Assembly: GCA_963791495.1 (NCBI GenBank)
Contig: CAWBST010000018.1
Span: 189,793 to 253,792, forward strand
DNA length: 64,000 nt
Source of the DNA: JAMXLO01 sp963791495
GTDB lineage: Bacteria; Pseudomonadota; Alphaproteobacteria; Acetobacterales; Acetobacteraceae
Reading direction: 5' to 3'
Position 1 is the first letter of the stretch. Every line of letters begins with the position of its first letter. The notes under the pieces were generated by a model. It saw only the letters and a program-made list of their open reading frames with translations. It was not told where the DNA came from and made no database searches. Both the position numbers and the translations under genes were made by a program. Shown piece by piece: positions 29,002 through 38,127 of the stretch.

Positions 29002-29742
29002 TCAGTTCTGCTGCGACATCAGCTTGTCGATCACCGACTGTTGCCGGTCGCTCTCGGCCTGGATGAATTGACCGATGAACTGGTACTGCCGCAGGCCGTC
29101 CATCATCCGCGTCATCTCCAGCACCGGCTGGACGTTTGAATCTTCGAGCGCACCCTGCACCAGGCCAGGCGACGCCACCGACACCGTCGGCGAGCCCGAG
29201 CGGAACAGCGTGTTGCCTTCCGCCGCCAACTTCATCGGATCGGTCGGCCTTACCATGCCGATCTTTGCGAGCTGACCGTTCTCACTCGACACCGTGCCAT
29301 CGCCGGCGATGGCGACCTGCGTATCGGTGGGTGACAGCACGATCGGCCGGCCGTTGGTGTCCAACACGGCGTTGCTGGCACCGTCGGACAGCGTGCCATT
29401 GGGCATCAGGCCGAAGCGTCCGTCGCGGGTGAGCCGGGGCCCGGTTGGCGTGCGCACGGTGAAATAAGCGTCGCTGGTGATGCCAAGGTCGAACCTGTTG
29501 CCGGTATGGGTCATGGTTCCCGCGCGCTGTTCGCGCCAGGTCGCGCGGTCCTGTGTGTAGGCTGTGGTGCGATCGCCGCGCGGCTGATCGGTGCCGCGTT
29601 GGCGCGTGAGCCAGTCGCTGAACTGCACGCGCTCCATTTTGTAGCCGGGCGTGTTGGCGTTGGCGACGTTGTCCGCGATCACGTCCATGACGCGCTCCTG
29701 CGCGGCCAGGCGAGACACGGCGACACTGCTGTTGATGTCCAT
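29002..29742 (-). CDS. flgF: flagellar proximal rod protein
   Basis: 246 residues, FlgF-type rod protein. Motifs are VIADNVANANTPGYK near residue 22 and the C-terminal LEMTRMMDGLRQYQ. First gene of the leftward flgF-G-A-H operon, divergent from fliL. Confidence 0.92.
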   Translation of the reverse strand: MDINSSVAVSRLAAQERVMDVIADNVANANTPGYKMERVQFSDWLTRQRGTDQPRGDRTTAYTQDRATWREQRAGTMTHTGNRFDLGITSDAYFTVRTPTGPRLTRDGRFGLMPNGTLSDGASNAVLDTNGRPIVLSPTDTQVAIAGDGTVSSENGQLAKIGMVRPTDPMKLAAEGNTLFRSGSPTVSVASPGLVQGALEDSNVQPVLEMTRMMDGLRQYQFIGQFIQAESDRQQSVIDKLMSQQN

Positions 29743-29974
29743 GCCTGCGGATCAGCAAGCTGCGTGCCACCCTCTGACCGTCACGGCGCTGCTTGATCCG
29801 ACCAGGCACGTCGTTGCAACCGCTTGAAAAGACACGGATAACCTGAACGGGCTCGGTCGCGACGTGGCAGTCGAAGTCAGGCAACGATCGGCCTACCCGG
29901 CGGAATTTGCCGGGCAAAGGCTTTCTTAACGGCTCGCTGCCATTCTGCCGCGCGACAGGCCGAAGGAGTAGCGA
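29743..29974. promoter_or_regulatory. divergent flagellar promoter region
   Basis: A 232-bp spacer between flgF and fliL must hold both promoters. A sigma-54-like AGGCACG-TCG-TTGCA at 29804-29818 is one base short of canonical spacing, so it is only a weak candidate. A short hairpin GGCGGAATTTGCC near 29900 may be incidental. Confidence 0.5.
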
Positions 29975-30499
29975 GTGGCGAAGGCCGCGGCAGCAGAAGA
30001 AGAACCCAGCAAGTCGGACGAAACCCCCGAACAGCCGGAGCCACAAAAGCCCGGCAGCCGGCGCAAGCTGATCATGCTCGCCGCACCCGTTCTGGTGGTC
30101 GGCATCGCGGCAGGCCTCTGGTTCACCGGCGTATTGCCGCGCCTGCTTGGCATGCAGCACGCCGAGATCTCGACCGAACAGGCCAAATCGTCGACGCCGA
30201 TCTATGTCGACCTGCCGGAGTTGATCACCAACCTGAACAGCAATCCGCAGCGGCCGAACTACGTGAAGCTGACCGCGCGGCTCGAAGTGGCAAAGCAGGC
30301 AGATGTGGAGCGGGTGAAGGCGGCCATGCCGCGGCTGCAGGATCTGTTCCTCACCTACATGCGCGAGATGCGTCCGCAGGAGCTGCGCGGCTCCGCCGGC
30401 ACCTACCGCCTGCGTGAGGAACTGATCGCACGCGCCAACCTTGCCGCGGCGCCGGCTCGCATCAACGACATACTGTTCACCCAGATGCTGATCCAATGA
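29975..30499 (+). CDS. fliL: flagellar basal-body-associated protein FliL
   Basis: 174 residues. A charged N-terminal tail is followed by one membrane helix (KLIMLAAPVLVVGIAAGLWF, about 30-50) and a periplasmic stomatin-like domain that modulates the stator. GTG 29975 follows AAGGAG. The end overlaps fliM by 4 nt. Confidence 0.88.
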   Translation: MAKAAAAEEEPSKSDETPEQPEPQKPGSRRKLIMLAAPVLVVGIAAGLWFTGVLPRLLGMQHAEISTEQAKSSTPIYVDLPELITNLNSNPQRPNYVKLTARLEVAKQADVERVKAAMPRLQDLFLTYMREMRPQELRGSAGTYRLREELIARANLAAAPARINDILFTQMLIQ

Positions 30500-31578
30500 G
30501 CGACTCACCAGAAGAGCAGCAGTCCGACGAAGAACTGGCCGCCGCATGGGGAGCGGAGACCGAAGGCGGTGAGGGTGGCGAAGCTGGCGAGGGGCAGTCA
30601 GCCCAGCCGGCGCGCGTACTCAACCAGGCCGAGATCGACAGCCTGCTCGGCTTCGACGAAGGTCCCGCGGGCGGCGAGAACCGCACCGGGATGCAGAAGA
30701 TCATCAGCTCCGGGCTCGTCTCATACGAACGCCTGCCGATGCTGGAGATCGTGTTCGACCGGCTTGTGCGCATCATGTCCACGTCGCTGCGCAATTTCAC
30801 CTCCGACAACGTCGAGGTCGGCATCGACAACATCCTGTCGCTGCGCTTCGGTGACTACCTGAATTCCATCCCGCTCCCGGCGATGCTGGCGGTCTTCAAG
30901 GCGGAAGAGTGGGACAACTACGGCCTCATGGTCGTCGATTCCGCGATGATCTATTCGATCGTCGACGTGCTGCTGGGCGGCCGCCGCGGCACCGCCGCAA
31001 TGCGCATCGAAGGTCGCCCCTACACCACGATCGAGCGAACGCTGGTGGAACGGCTGATCCATGTGGTCTTGGCGGATCTTTCCGCCAGCTTCGACCCTCT
31101 CTGCCCGGTCACCTTCCGGTTCGAACGACTGGAGGTAAACCCGCGCTTTGCCACCATCAGTCGCCTCTCGAATGCGGCCATACTTGCGCGTCTGCGCATC
31201 GACATGGAGGACCGTGGCGGCCGTCTGGAGCTGCTGCTGCCCTATGCGACGCTGGAGCCGGTGCGCGAACTGCTGCTGCAGCAGTTCATGGGCGAAAAAT
31301 TCGGCCGTGACTCGATCTGGGAAACCCACCTGGCCGAGGAGTTGTGGAATACCGAGGTCGACCTGGACGTGGTGCTGGATGAGCAGATGATGCGGCTGTC
31401 CGACGTCATGGCGCTCCAGCCCGGCAGCCGCATCGTGTTGAACACAGCACTCGGCGCCCCAGTCATGGTGCGATGTGGCGCAGTATCCTTGTTCGAGGGC
31501 CGCGTCGGCCGCCGCAAAAACCGCGTGGCCGTCCGCATAGAGCGTGACTTACCGCGGCTCCAGCAAACGGAACGATAA
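30496..31578 (+). CDS. fliM: flagellar motor switch protein FliM
   Basis: 360 residues. The N-terminal CheY-P-binding helix is LNQAEIDSLLGF near residues 38-49. The middle domain includes ISSGLVSYERLPMLEIVFDR (core) and GDYLNSIPLPAML. The C-terminal SpoA domain contains VVLDEQMMRLSDVMAL. It forms the C ring of the motor and responds to CheY. Confidence 0.96.
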   Translation: MSDSPEEQQSDEELAAAWGAETEGGEGGEAGEGQSAQPARVLNQAEIDSLLGFDEGPAGGENRTGMQKIISSGLVSYERLPMLEIVFDRLVRIMSTSLRNFTSDNVEVGIDNILSLRFGDYLNSIPLPAMLAVFKAEEWDNYGLMVVDSAMIYSIVDVLLGGRRGTAAMRIEGRPYTTIERTLVERLIHVVLADLSASFDPLCPVTFRFERLEVNPRFATISRLSNAAILARLRIDMEDRGGRLELLLPYATLEPVRELLLQQFMGEKFGRDSIWETHLAEELWNTEVDLDVVLDEQMMRLSDVMALQPGSRIVLNTALGAPVMVRCGAVSLFEGRVGRRKNRVAVRIERDLPRLQQTER

Positions 31579-31621
31579 CCGTATTGGCAGTTTCCTAACA
31601 TTCCCGCGCGACAATCGTCGC

Positions 31622-32053
31622 ATGGAGTGGATTCTCGAACTCGCATTGGTCGCACTTCTCGCGGCGACCCTGTTTCATGCGGTCCGCCTGGAACGTGCAC
31701 TTGGCATCTTGAAACGCGATCGTGTGCAGCTACAGGAGTTGATTGCTGGCTTCAATACCAGCACGCGTCAGGCAGAGATCGGCATCGAGCGGCTGCGCGC
31801 CGCGGTCGACGGGGCCGGCCAACAGGTCGCCAATCGGGTCGATGCGGCATTGTCGCTCAAGGATGATCTCACGCTGCTGATCGAGCGCGGCGACCGCCTT
31901 GCCGATCGGCTGGACGCACTGATCCGTGCCGGCAGACCGCTCGCCAGTGAGACGCCGCGCCTGACCGTTGTTCCCAATGCGGATGGAGCAGAGCCTCGGG
32001 TGCGAAGCCAGGCCGAGCGCGACCTGCTCAAGGCGCTGAGGGTGGCGCGATGA
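31622..32053 (+). CDS. DUF6468-type flagellar-operon protein
   Basis: 143 residues if started at ATG 31622; the longer open frame from 31544 would overlap fliM. It has one N-terminal membrane helix (WILELALVALLAATLFHA), then a coiled-coil region and a conserved C-terminal RSQAERDLLKALRVAR. It resembles the small protein often found between fliM and the motE-like gene in alphaproteobacteria, function unknown. It overlaps the next gene by 4 nt. Confidence 0.7.
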   Translation: MEWILELALVALLAATLFHAVRLERALGILKRDRVQLQELIAGFNTSTRQAEIGIERLRAAVDGAGQQVANRVDAALSLKDDLTLLIERGDRLADRLDALIRAGRPLASETPRLTVVPNADGAEPRVRSQAERDLLKALRVAR

Positions 32054-32664
32054 CGCTGCGTCCCGGTTCGGTACGGCTGCTGCCGATCACGATCTTCGCT
32101 CTGGCCAGTCTGCTGGCCGTGAAGTCGACTCAGTTGGTCCGAGCAGCGGCGCCCACGCATGAAGCCGGTCAGCAGGTCGTCGCGACCGCGCCGGCCGTGG
32201 CGCCAGCTGCGGGGCAACCCACTGCAGCAAAGCCTCCAGAAGAGGCCGCGCCGCCGCCGGTCACCGATGCCGAACGCACGGTGCTGCTCGAGCTGCGGCA
32301 GCGTCGGGAGGAGTTGGACGCCCGCGATGCAGCGTCGGCGGCGCGCGAATCCTTGCTTGTTGCGGCCGAGCAGAAGCTGTCGGCGCGGGTCGTCGAATTG
32401 CAGGCCTTGCAGATAAAGCTCGAGGCCTTGGAGACCGCACGCAAGGAACGCGAGGACGCCGGCTGGCAGGGGCTGGTAAAGCTCTATGAGGCCATGAAGC
32501 CTCGCGATGCCGCGACAATCTTCAACGATCTCGAAATGCCGGTGCTGCTACAGGTGGTCGATCGCATGAAGGAGGCGAAGGCGGCACCTGTGCTGGCCGC
32601 GATGCAGCCCGACAAGGCACGCGATCTGACCGGAAAGCTCGCCCAGATGCGCACGCAACGTTAG
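32050..32664 (+). CDS. MotE-like flagellar protein
   Basis: 204 residues. An N-terminal signal or membrane helix (ITIFALASLLAVKST) is followed by a Pro/Ala-rich stretch and a coiled coil. The C-terminal domain has the MotE/MgtE-N signature KLYEAMKPRDAATIFNDLEMP and KARDLTGKLAQMR. MotE acts as a chaperone for MotC in rhizobia. No motB, motC or motD is in the window. Confidence 0.78.
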   Translation: MTLRPGSVRLLPITIFALASLLAVKSTQLVRAAAPTHEAGQQVVATAPAVAPAAGQPTAAKPPEEAAPPPVTDAERTVLLELRQRREELDARDAASAARESLLVAAEQKLSARVVELQALQIKLEALETARKEREDAGWQGLVKLYEAMKPRDAATIFNDLEMPVLLQVVDRMKEAKAAPVLAAMQPDKARDLTGKLAQMRTQR

Positions 32665-32701
32665 GGCCGGCTGTAGGCGAAGGAGAAAGGACCCAAAGGC
32701 G

Positions 32702-33088
32702 ATGCCGATCGACAAATCCATGAACGTGCTGATCGTCGATGACTACAAGACGATGCTGCGCATCATCCGCAATCTGCTGAAGCAGATCGAATTCAACAAT
32801 GTCGACGAAGCCACCGACGGTGCCGAAGCGCTGGCCAAACTGCGCTCCGGTAATTTCGGCCTCGTGATCAGCGACTGGAACATGGTGCCGATGACCGGTC
32901 TGCAGTTGCTGCAGGAGGTGCGTGCGGACGCCAGATTGAAGGCCACGCCCTTCATCATGGTCACCGCCGAGAGCAAGGCCGAGAACGTCGTCGCCGCGAA
33001 GCAGGCCGGGGTGTCGAACTACATCGTGAAGCCGTTCAACGCGGAAACCCTGCGCGACAAGATCGAGAAGGTCCTCGGCCATGGTTGA
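32702..33088 (+). CDS. cheY: chemotaxis response regulator CheY
   Basis: A 128-residue single receiver domain. The acidic pair is in LIVDDYKTM, the phospho-acceptor Asp is in VISDWNMVPM near residue 60, the Thr is in MVTAES and the Lys in VKPFNAE. It has good spacing to GAAGGAGAAAGGA upstream. It is the motor effector that binds FliM, and its stop overlaps cheZ. Confidence 0.95.
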   Translation: MPIDKSMNVLIVDDYKTMLRIIRNLLKQIEFNNVDEATDGAEALAKLRSGNFGLVISDWNMVPMTGLQLLQEVRADARLKATPFIMVTAESKAENVVAAKQAGVSNYIVKPFNAETLRDKIEKVLGHG

Positions 33089-33707
33089 CTCGGACCGGTT
33101 GGCCGGACGGCTCGCGGAGATACGCGCACGTCATCCGGGCTCGCAACCCGAGATGGTGGCCGACGTCGTTCACGCCGTGCTCGCCACAATGAGTGGCGAT
33201 CTGTCGGCGCAAGAAACGTCGGTGCTGGCCGAAGTGGAGGCGCTTGGTCGCACAATTGCCTCAGCAAAAGCCGAAATCGCCGCGCTGCGGGTGGACGACA
33301 TCACCGATAATCACATCCCCTTCGCCACCGACGAGCTTGATGCCATCGTCGAGCACACCGCCACCGCCACCAACGCAATACTTGGCAGTTGCGAGACTCT
33401 GGACGATGTCGCGGGCAGCCTGACCGGTGAATCGGCAACCAAACTGCAGGACGCCACGACACGCATCTATGAGGCATGCAGCTTTCAGGACATCACCGGA
33501 CAGCGCATTACCAAAGTGGTTGCGACGCTGAAGACGATCGAAACGAAAGTTGCCCAGATCGTCGCCACGTTCGGCAGCGGTGATCAGGAAGTAGCGGTTG
33601 AGCTGCCGGCCGCATCGGACGAGACCGCGTTGCTGAACGGCCCGCAGCACCACACCGTGGCCATGGATCAATCGGACATCGACAAACTGCTGGCCAGCTT
33701 CGAGTGA
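33081..33707 (+). CDS. cheZ: CheZ-type CheY-P phosphatase
   Basis: 208 residues, a long four-helix bundle protein. The active-site segment CSFQDITGQRI holds the Asp and Gln equivalent to CheZ Asp143 and Gln147. The C-terminal tail MDQSDIDKLLASFE fits the peptide that docks onto CheY. It overlaps cheY by 8 bp and the next gene by 4 nt, so the three are translationally coupled. CheZ is more familiar from beta/gamma-proteobacteria, but alphaproteobacterial versions exist in this kind of operon. Confidence 0.87.
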   Translation: MVDSDRLAGRLAEIRARHPGSQPEMVADVVHAVLATMSGDLSAQETSVLAEVEALGRTIASAKAEIAALRVDDITDNHIPFATDELDAIVEHTATATNAILGSCETLDDVAGSLTGESATKLQDATTRIYEACSFQDITGQRITKVVATLKTIETKVAQIVATFGSGDQEVAVELPAASDETALLNGPQHHTVAMDQSDIDKLLASFE

Positions 33708-36613
33708 TTCCGCGTTCGCACGCCTGGCCGCTTGCGGTGTTGTTGGCGTGCCTGCTGCCGCTTGCGACAGCGTCCGCGAACAGCGACACAAGCGTGCCGG
33801 TGCGCATTGGCAGCCACCAGGGATACGGCCGTATCGTATTCGATCTGCCGTCGCCGATCGACTATCGCGTTACGCAGCAGGGTCAGCGCGTCCTGGTTCA
33901 GTTCACCGGCGATGTGACGATCGGCGCGGCGCGTGGCGTGCCGCGCAACGTCGTCAGCATCAGCGGTGGCGCCGCGCAGGCCGAATTGGTCGTGGCGGCA
34001 GGAACAGTCCTGCACGACTGGCGTCTCGACAACATGGTTGTGATCGACGTCCTGGACCATGATGCAGCCCGCGATTCTCCTGCACCGCTACAGACGGTCG
34101 CAACCAAGCCACCACCCGCCAATCCTGCTCGCAACGTTCCACTGACGCCTTCTTCCACCCCGCCACCTCCAACGCCCCCGGCCGCCGAACCGTCGGCGCC
34201 ACAGGGCGAGGCACAGAAGACCGAAACAGCCAAACCACAACCTGAGCCCGTGCCGGCGCCCGCCCCGCCGCAACCACAGGCCGCTTCGCCGACAGACGCA
34301 CCGGCACTGCCCCCGCAACCGACGCCGGACGCCAGTGTGGCTGCCACAGCAGAGTCCTCGACCGGCATCGATCCCGGCCTCGTCGTATCGGCAGATTCGC
34401 AGATGGGCGTTGCGGTATTCCGCCGCAGCAACGCAGCGCTGATCGTCTTCGATCGGCCGCTCACCATAAATACAACGCTGTTGCGCGATGATCCATTGTT
34501 CAGCACCGCGACCGTGCAGGTTCTGCAAACCGCGACGGTGATCCGTGTGCCACTGGACGCGGGCACGGTGCTGTCGACGTCGCGCACCACTGACGCATGG
34601 CATTTCACGGCCACGCAGCGCGAGCCAGCGCTGCGGCCCATCCAGGCGACAGTCGCCGACGACCGCCTCGTCCTCCCGGCCGCTGCACCAGGCAGTGTTG
34701 TGAGCCTTGCGGATCCCGACACCGGAGCCACCATCCTGGTTGGTACGCAACGACGGGACGGCCAGGGTGTTCCGGCGCAACGCCGCTCGCCTGAGTTCAC
34801 GTTGCTGCCGACGTGGCTGGGCGTGGCGGTGATGCCGAACGCCGACACCATGGCATTGCGACCGACGCCGCAGGGCTTTGTGATTGCCGGTGCCCATACC
34901 CTGACCCCGCCATCGGACATCGCCGATCAGCTCGCGCATTCGGCTGGTCTGACGCGGCGGTTCGACTTCCCCAGCCAACCCATGGCGGTGCTGCAGCAGC
35001 GTCTGCAGGACCAGATGGTGGAGAACGCGACGACACCGTCGCTTGCTCGCGGCCCGACCCGACAGGCCGCGGCGCGCACAATGATAGCGTTCGGCCTTGG
35101 TGCCGAGGCCGGAGCCATGTTGCGCATGGCTGCGGCCGATGACCCACACGAGGCCGGCGCGCCGGACAATCCAGCGCTGGCGTCGATCGCCGACCTGCTC
35201 GCGCATCGCCCGGACGAGGCGAATGGCCTGGCGGATCCACGTCTGGCGGCGGCCGACGACCTCACGCTGTGGCGTGCGGTTCGTCTGGCGCAGTCGGAGG
35301 AGGGGTCCGCCCCGGCAGCCGCCATGTTGGCCGCGACGCTACCACTTCTGTTGGCCTATCCGGCCGAAATCCGGGACCGCCTGTTGCCGCTCGTTGCGGA
35401 AACCCTGGTGGCCGGCGGTGAAGTCGCCACCGCCAGTGCGTTGCTCGATGCCCGCAAGGCTGATGGCAAGCTCGACCTGGCGCGTGCCATGCTGCAGGAG
35501 ACGCGAGGGAACGCCGCTGAGGCGTTGCCAAGCTACGATCGATTGGCGCAGTCACCCGACCAGTTGGTGCATGCCCGGGCGGCCACACGCGCCGTGGAAC
35601 TGCGGCTGGCTGCGGGCGCAATCGACGCCAGGCAAGCTGCCGACGGGCTGGAGCGTCTGCTGTATTCCTGGCGCGGCGATCAGCGCGAGCGTGCGCTGCG
35701 CGAACGTCTGGCCGCGCTCAAGGCGCGAACAGGAGAGTGGCGTGCAGCACTGGCCCTGCTGCGCGAAAGCGAAACGCTGTTCCCCGACGACAAGGCCGCA
35801 ATCCACGCCGAACTGACCGACACGTTCGCCGCGCTGTTGCGGAACGATACGGCGGATAGTCTGGCTCCACTGGAGCTGGTGTCCCTGGTGGAGGAGAACG
35901 CCGACCTGCTGCCTACCGGCCCCGATGGAGAACTCCTGCAAGCTAAATTGGCCGATCGGCTCGTCGCTCTGGACTTGCCGAAGCGTGCCGGACCTGTGCT
36001 TGAGAAACTGGCGGAGGTAACAAAATCCGGCGTGGCCCGGGCCGCTTTCGCCGCGCGACTGGCAGCCCTGCGGCTCCGGGAGGGTGACGCCGCGGGGGCG
36101 CTGGGCGCGCTCGATGCTTCTGTCGCTTCCGATCTCCCCGCCGAGCTTGCGGAACGGCGCACCCTCCTGATCGCGGCGGCCAACGCGCGGCGTGGCGACA
36201 ACGATCGTGCGCTCGCTGCACTCGGCACGCTGGGCAGTGCCGCCGCCGATGAGGCCCGGGCAACGATCCTGGAACGGGCCAACGACTGGCCGGCGGCGCA
36301 GCGCGCGTTGGCCGACTATGCCGCCAAGACCGTGCCGCCGGAAGGCAAGCTGGATGATGCGCAGCGACGAACCCTGCTCCGCCAGGCCACCGCCGCGGCG
36401 CGCGCTGGCGATCAGGCGGCCCTGTCGGCGCTACGTCAGCGCGAGGGCGCGCGAATGGAAGGCGGCCCGCTCGCCGACATGTTCCGGTTGCTCACAGCCG
36501 ATCAGGTGCGCGGGGTTGCGGATCTGAAGCGCTCCGGACAGGAGGCGACGCTGGCGCGTACCGTGTCTGGCGAGTTGAAGGCACTGCAGCCGCCCGGACG
36601 ACAGATCCAGTAG
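33704..36613 (+). CDS. 969-aa secreted TPR/solenoid protein in flagellar operon
   Basis: Begins GTG at 33704, overlapping the cheZ stop. Residues 1-25 are a signal peptide (LAVLLACLLPLATASA). About 30-120 is a beta-rich AMIN-like module (GYGRIVFDLPSPIDYRV). About 130-220 is Pro/Ala-rich, and a second beta-rich part lies at 225-400. From 430 to the end it is Ala/Leu-rich helical repeats like TPRs. No named family is recognised. Its linkage to cheYZ suggests a periplasmic scaffold linked to motility, which is inference. Confidence 0.75.
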   Translation: MIPRSHAWPLAVLLACLLPLATASANSDTSVPVRIGSHQGYGRIVFDLPSPIDYRVTQQGQRVLVQFTGDVTIGAARGVPRNVVSISGGAAQAELVVAAGTVLHDWRLDNMVVIDVLDHDAARDSPAPLQTVATKPPPANPARNVPLTPSSTPPPPTPPAAEPSAPQGEAQKTETAKPQPEPVPAPAPPQPQAASPTDAPALPPQPTPDASVAATAESSTGIDPGLVVSADSQMGVAVFRRSNAALIVFDRPLTINTTLLRDDPLFSTATVQVLQTATVIRVPLDAGTVLSTSRTTDAWHFTATQREPALRPIQATVADDRLVLPAAAPGSVVSLADPDTGATILVGTQRRDGQGVPAQRRSPEFTLLPTWLGVAVMPNADTMALRPTPQGFVIAGAHTLTPPSDIADQLAHSAGLTRRFDFPSQPMAVLQQRLQDQMVENATTPSLARGPTRQAAARTMIAFGLGAEAGAMLRMAAADDPHEAGAPDNPALASIADLLAHRPDEANGLADPRLAAADDLTLWRAVRLAQSEEGSAPAAAMLAATLPLLLAYPAEIRDRLLPLVAETLVAGGEVATASALLDARKADGKLDLARAMLQETRGNAAEALPSYDRLAQSPDQLVHARAATRAVELRLAAGAIDARQAADGLERLLYSWRGDQRERALRERLAALKARTGEWRAALALLRESETLFPDDKAAIHAELTDTFAALLRNDTADSLAPLELVSLVEENADLLPTGPDGELLQAKLADRLVALDLPKRAGPVLEKLAEVTKSGVARAAFAARLAALRLREGDAAGALGALDASVASDLPAELAERRTLLIAAANARRGDNDRALAALGTLGSAAADEARATILERANDWPAAQRALADYAAKTVPPEGKLDDAQRRTLLRQATAAARAGDQAALSALRQREGARMEGGPLADMFRLLTADQVRGVADLKRSGQEATLARTVSGELKALQPPGRQIQ

Positions 36614-36753
36614 CGACTGCATGGCAGCCGGCAAAAAGAGCGCCTCTTGCATGTCGTCTCCCATTTCCCCATGTTCCGCGGCCTTGGCCCGAGGGAACGG
36701 ACGCGAGAGGCGGCCGTTCAACAGGCTGTCTGCTGGTCGGAACAGGGTACGCA

Positions 36754-37182
36754 ATGGACGCACTCAGCCCACTGGGGATGGTCTCGGACGCTCCGCGCGA
36801 GGACGATCCGAAGGACTATTTCGTCGAAAAGGACGGCGTGAAGTTTGCCGGCACGCATCTGCTGCTGGATCTGTGGGGCGCGAGTAGCCTGACCGATCCC
36901 GAACTGATCGACCGTGGGTTGCGTGATGCTGCCGAAGCAGCCAACGCAACAATTCTCCACAGTCACTTCCATCACTTCGGCCCCGATGGCGGCGTAAGCG
37001 GCGTGCTGGTGCTGGCAGAGAGTCACATCTCGATCCACACTTGGCCGGAGCGCGACTTCGCCGCGGTGGACATCTTCATGTGCGGCGCGTGCAATCCGTA
37101 TCATTCGCTGCCGGTGCTGAAGGAGGTGTTCGCACCGAAGTCGGTCCTGCTGTCCGAGCAACGACGCGGGCTGATCCCGTAG
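36754..37182 (+). CDS. speD: S-adenosylmethionine decarboxylase proenzyme
   Basis: A 142-residue pyruvoyl enzyme of the prokaryotic class 1b (SpeH) type that makes decarboxylated AdoMet. Self-cleavage is expected between Glu89 and Ser90 in AESHISIHTWPE. His95 and Cys110 lie 5 and 20 residues beyond Ser90, the same spacing as in the Thermotoga enzyme. It pairs with speE downstream. Confidence 0.93.
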   Translation: MDALSPLGMVSDAPREDDPKDYFVEKDGVKFAGTHLLLDLWGASSLTDPELIDRGLRDAAEAANATILHSHFHHFGPDGGVSGVLVLAESHISIHTWPERDFAAVDIFMCGACNPYHSLPVLKEVFAPKSVLLSEQRRGLIP

Positions 37183-37206
37183 CGGCTACGTCCTTGGCGT
37201 GTTCGG

Positions 37207-37240
37207 CGGCCCGGATACAATGATCCGGGCCGTTCTGTTT
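37207..37240 (+). terminator. intercistronic terminator-like hairpin speD/speE
   Basis: A 10-bp stem CGGCCCGGAT / ATCCGGGCCG around a 6-nt loop is followed by TTCTGTTT. It lies in the 69-bp gap immediately before the speE ribosome binding site (GGAG 37241-37244). It could attenuate speE or end speD mRNA. Confidence 0.7.
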
Positions 37241-37251
37241 GGAGACCGGCG

Positions 37252-38118
37252 ATGGCGACCGATGCCTGGATCAACGAGACGCTGTATCCCGAGTGGGGTC
37301 AGCGCTTCCTGGTAAAGCGAGAGCTGGCGCGGGTGCAGAGCGACTTCCAGGACATCGTGATCTTCGAGAGCTTCTCACACGGTCGCGTCATGGTCTTGGA
37401 CGGGGTGATCCAGATCACCGAGCGCGACGAGTTCGTCTATCAGGAGATGCTGACCCACGTCCCCCTTCTCGCGCATGGCGCCGCGGCGAACGTGCTGATC
37501 ATCGGCGCCGGCGACGGCGGCGTGTTGCGGCGCGTGTTGCAGCATCGAAGTGTGAAGCGCGCGGTGATGGTAGAGATCGACGGCGAAGTCATACGTCTGT
37601 CGAAGGAATATCTTGCAGGCATCAGCGGCAATGCGTGGAACGACCCGCGTGCCGACGTGATCGTGGGCGACGGCATCGACTATGTGAAGCGCGCCCCCGA
37701 TGCGACGTTCGACGCCGTCATCGTCAATTCAACCGACCCGATCGGCGTAGGCGAGGTGCTGTTCACCGACGACTTCTACGCCAATTGCGCCCGCATCTTG
37801 ACCGCACGCGGGCTGGTGGTGAACCAGTGCGGCGTGCCGTTCATGCAGGCCGACGAACTGCGCGAGACGAGTGCGCGGCGAGCGAAGTTCTTTCCGCACG
37901 TGTCAGCGTATGTCGCGGCGGTACCGACCTACGTCGGCGGGTTCATGACGCTGGGCTGGGCGGCCAAGGATGCATCCCTGACGCGTGCCCGCGTCGATGA
38001 AATCCGGGACCGGGCACAGGCGTCCGGAATCCTCGGCAACACGCGCTACTGGACGCCGGAAATTCATGTCGGCGCCTTCAATCTGCCGCCGTATATTGCC
38101 GAGCATCTGCCGCGATAG
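37252..38118 (+). CDS. speE: spermidine synthase, with an unusual active-site Asn
   Basis: 288 residues, transfers aminopropyl from decarboxylated AdoMet to putrescine. Motifs are IGAGDGGVLRRVL near residue 85, MVEIDGEVI and GDGIDYVK. In the catalytic loop, homologues read D-S/C-T/S-D-P-x-G, but this protein reads VNSTDPIGVG, so the first Asp is Asn (codon AAT, one base from GAT). Activity may be altered, or this may be a sequence error. Confidence 0.9.
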   Translation: MATDAWINETLYPEWGQRFLVKRELARVQSDFQDIVIFESFSHGRVMVLDGVIQITERDEFVYQEMLTHVPLLAHGAAANVLIIGAGDGGVLRRVLQHRSVKRAVMVEIDGEVIRLSKEYLAGISGNAWNDPRADVIVGDGIDYVKRAPDATFDAVIVNSTDPIGVGEVLFTDDFYANCARILTARGLVVNQCGVPFMQADELRETSARRAKFFPHVSAYVAAVPTYVGGFMTLGWAAKDASLTRARVDEIRDRAQASGILGNTRYWTPEIHVGAFNLPPYIAEHLPR

Positions 38119-38127
38119 GAGAGTCCC

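Noticed and set aside
27817..29139. 440-codon frame antisense to flgA/flgG/flgF
   Set aside because: Shadow frame, no domain, conflicts with well-supported flagellar genes.
29804..29818. Sigma-54-like promoter AGGCACG-TCG-TTGCA
   Set aside because: Spacing between GG and GC is 9 bp rather than the strict 10, so it is not claimed as a promoter.
33898..35206. Two long minus-strand frames inside the 969-aa gene
   Set aside because: Shadow frames, Gly/Ala/Arg-rich without motifs.
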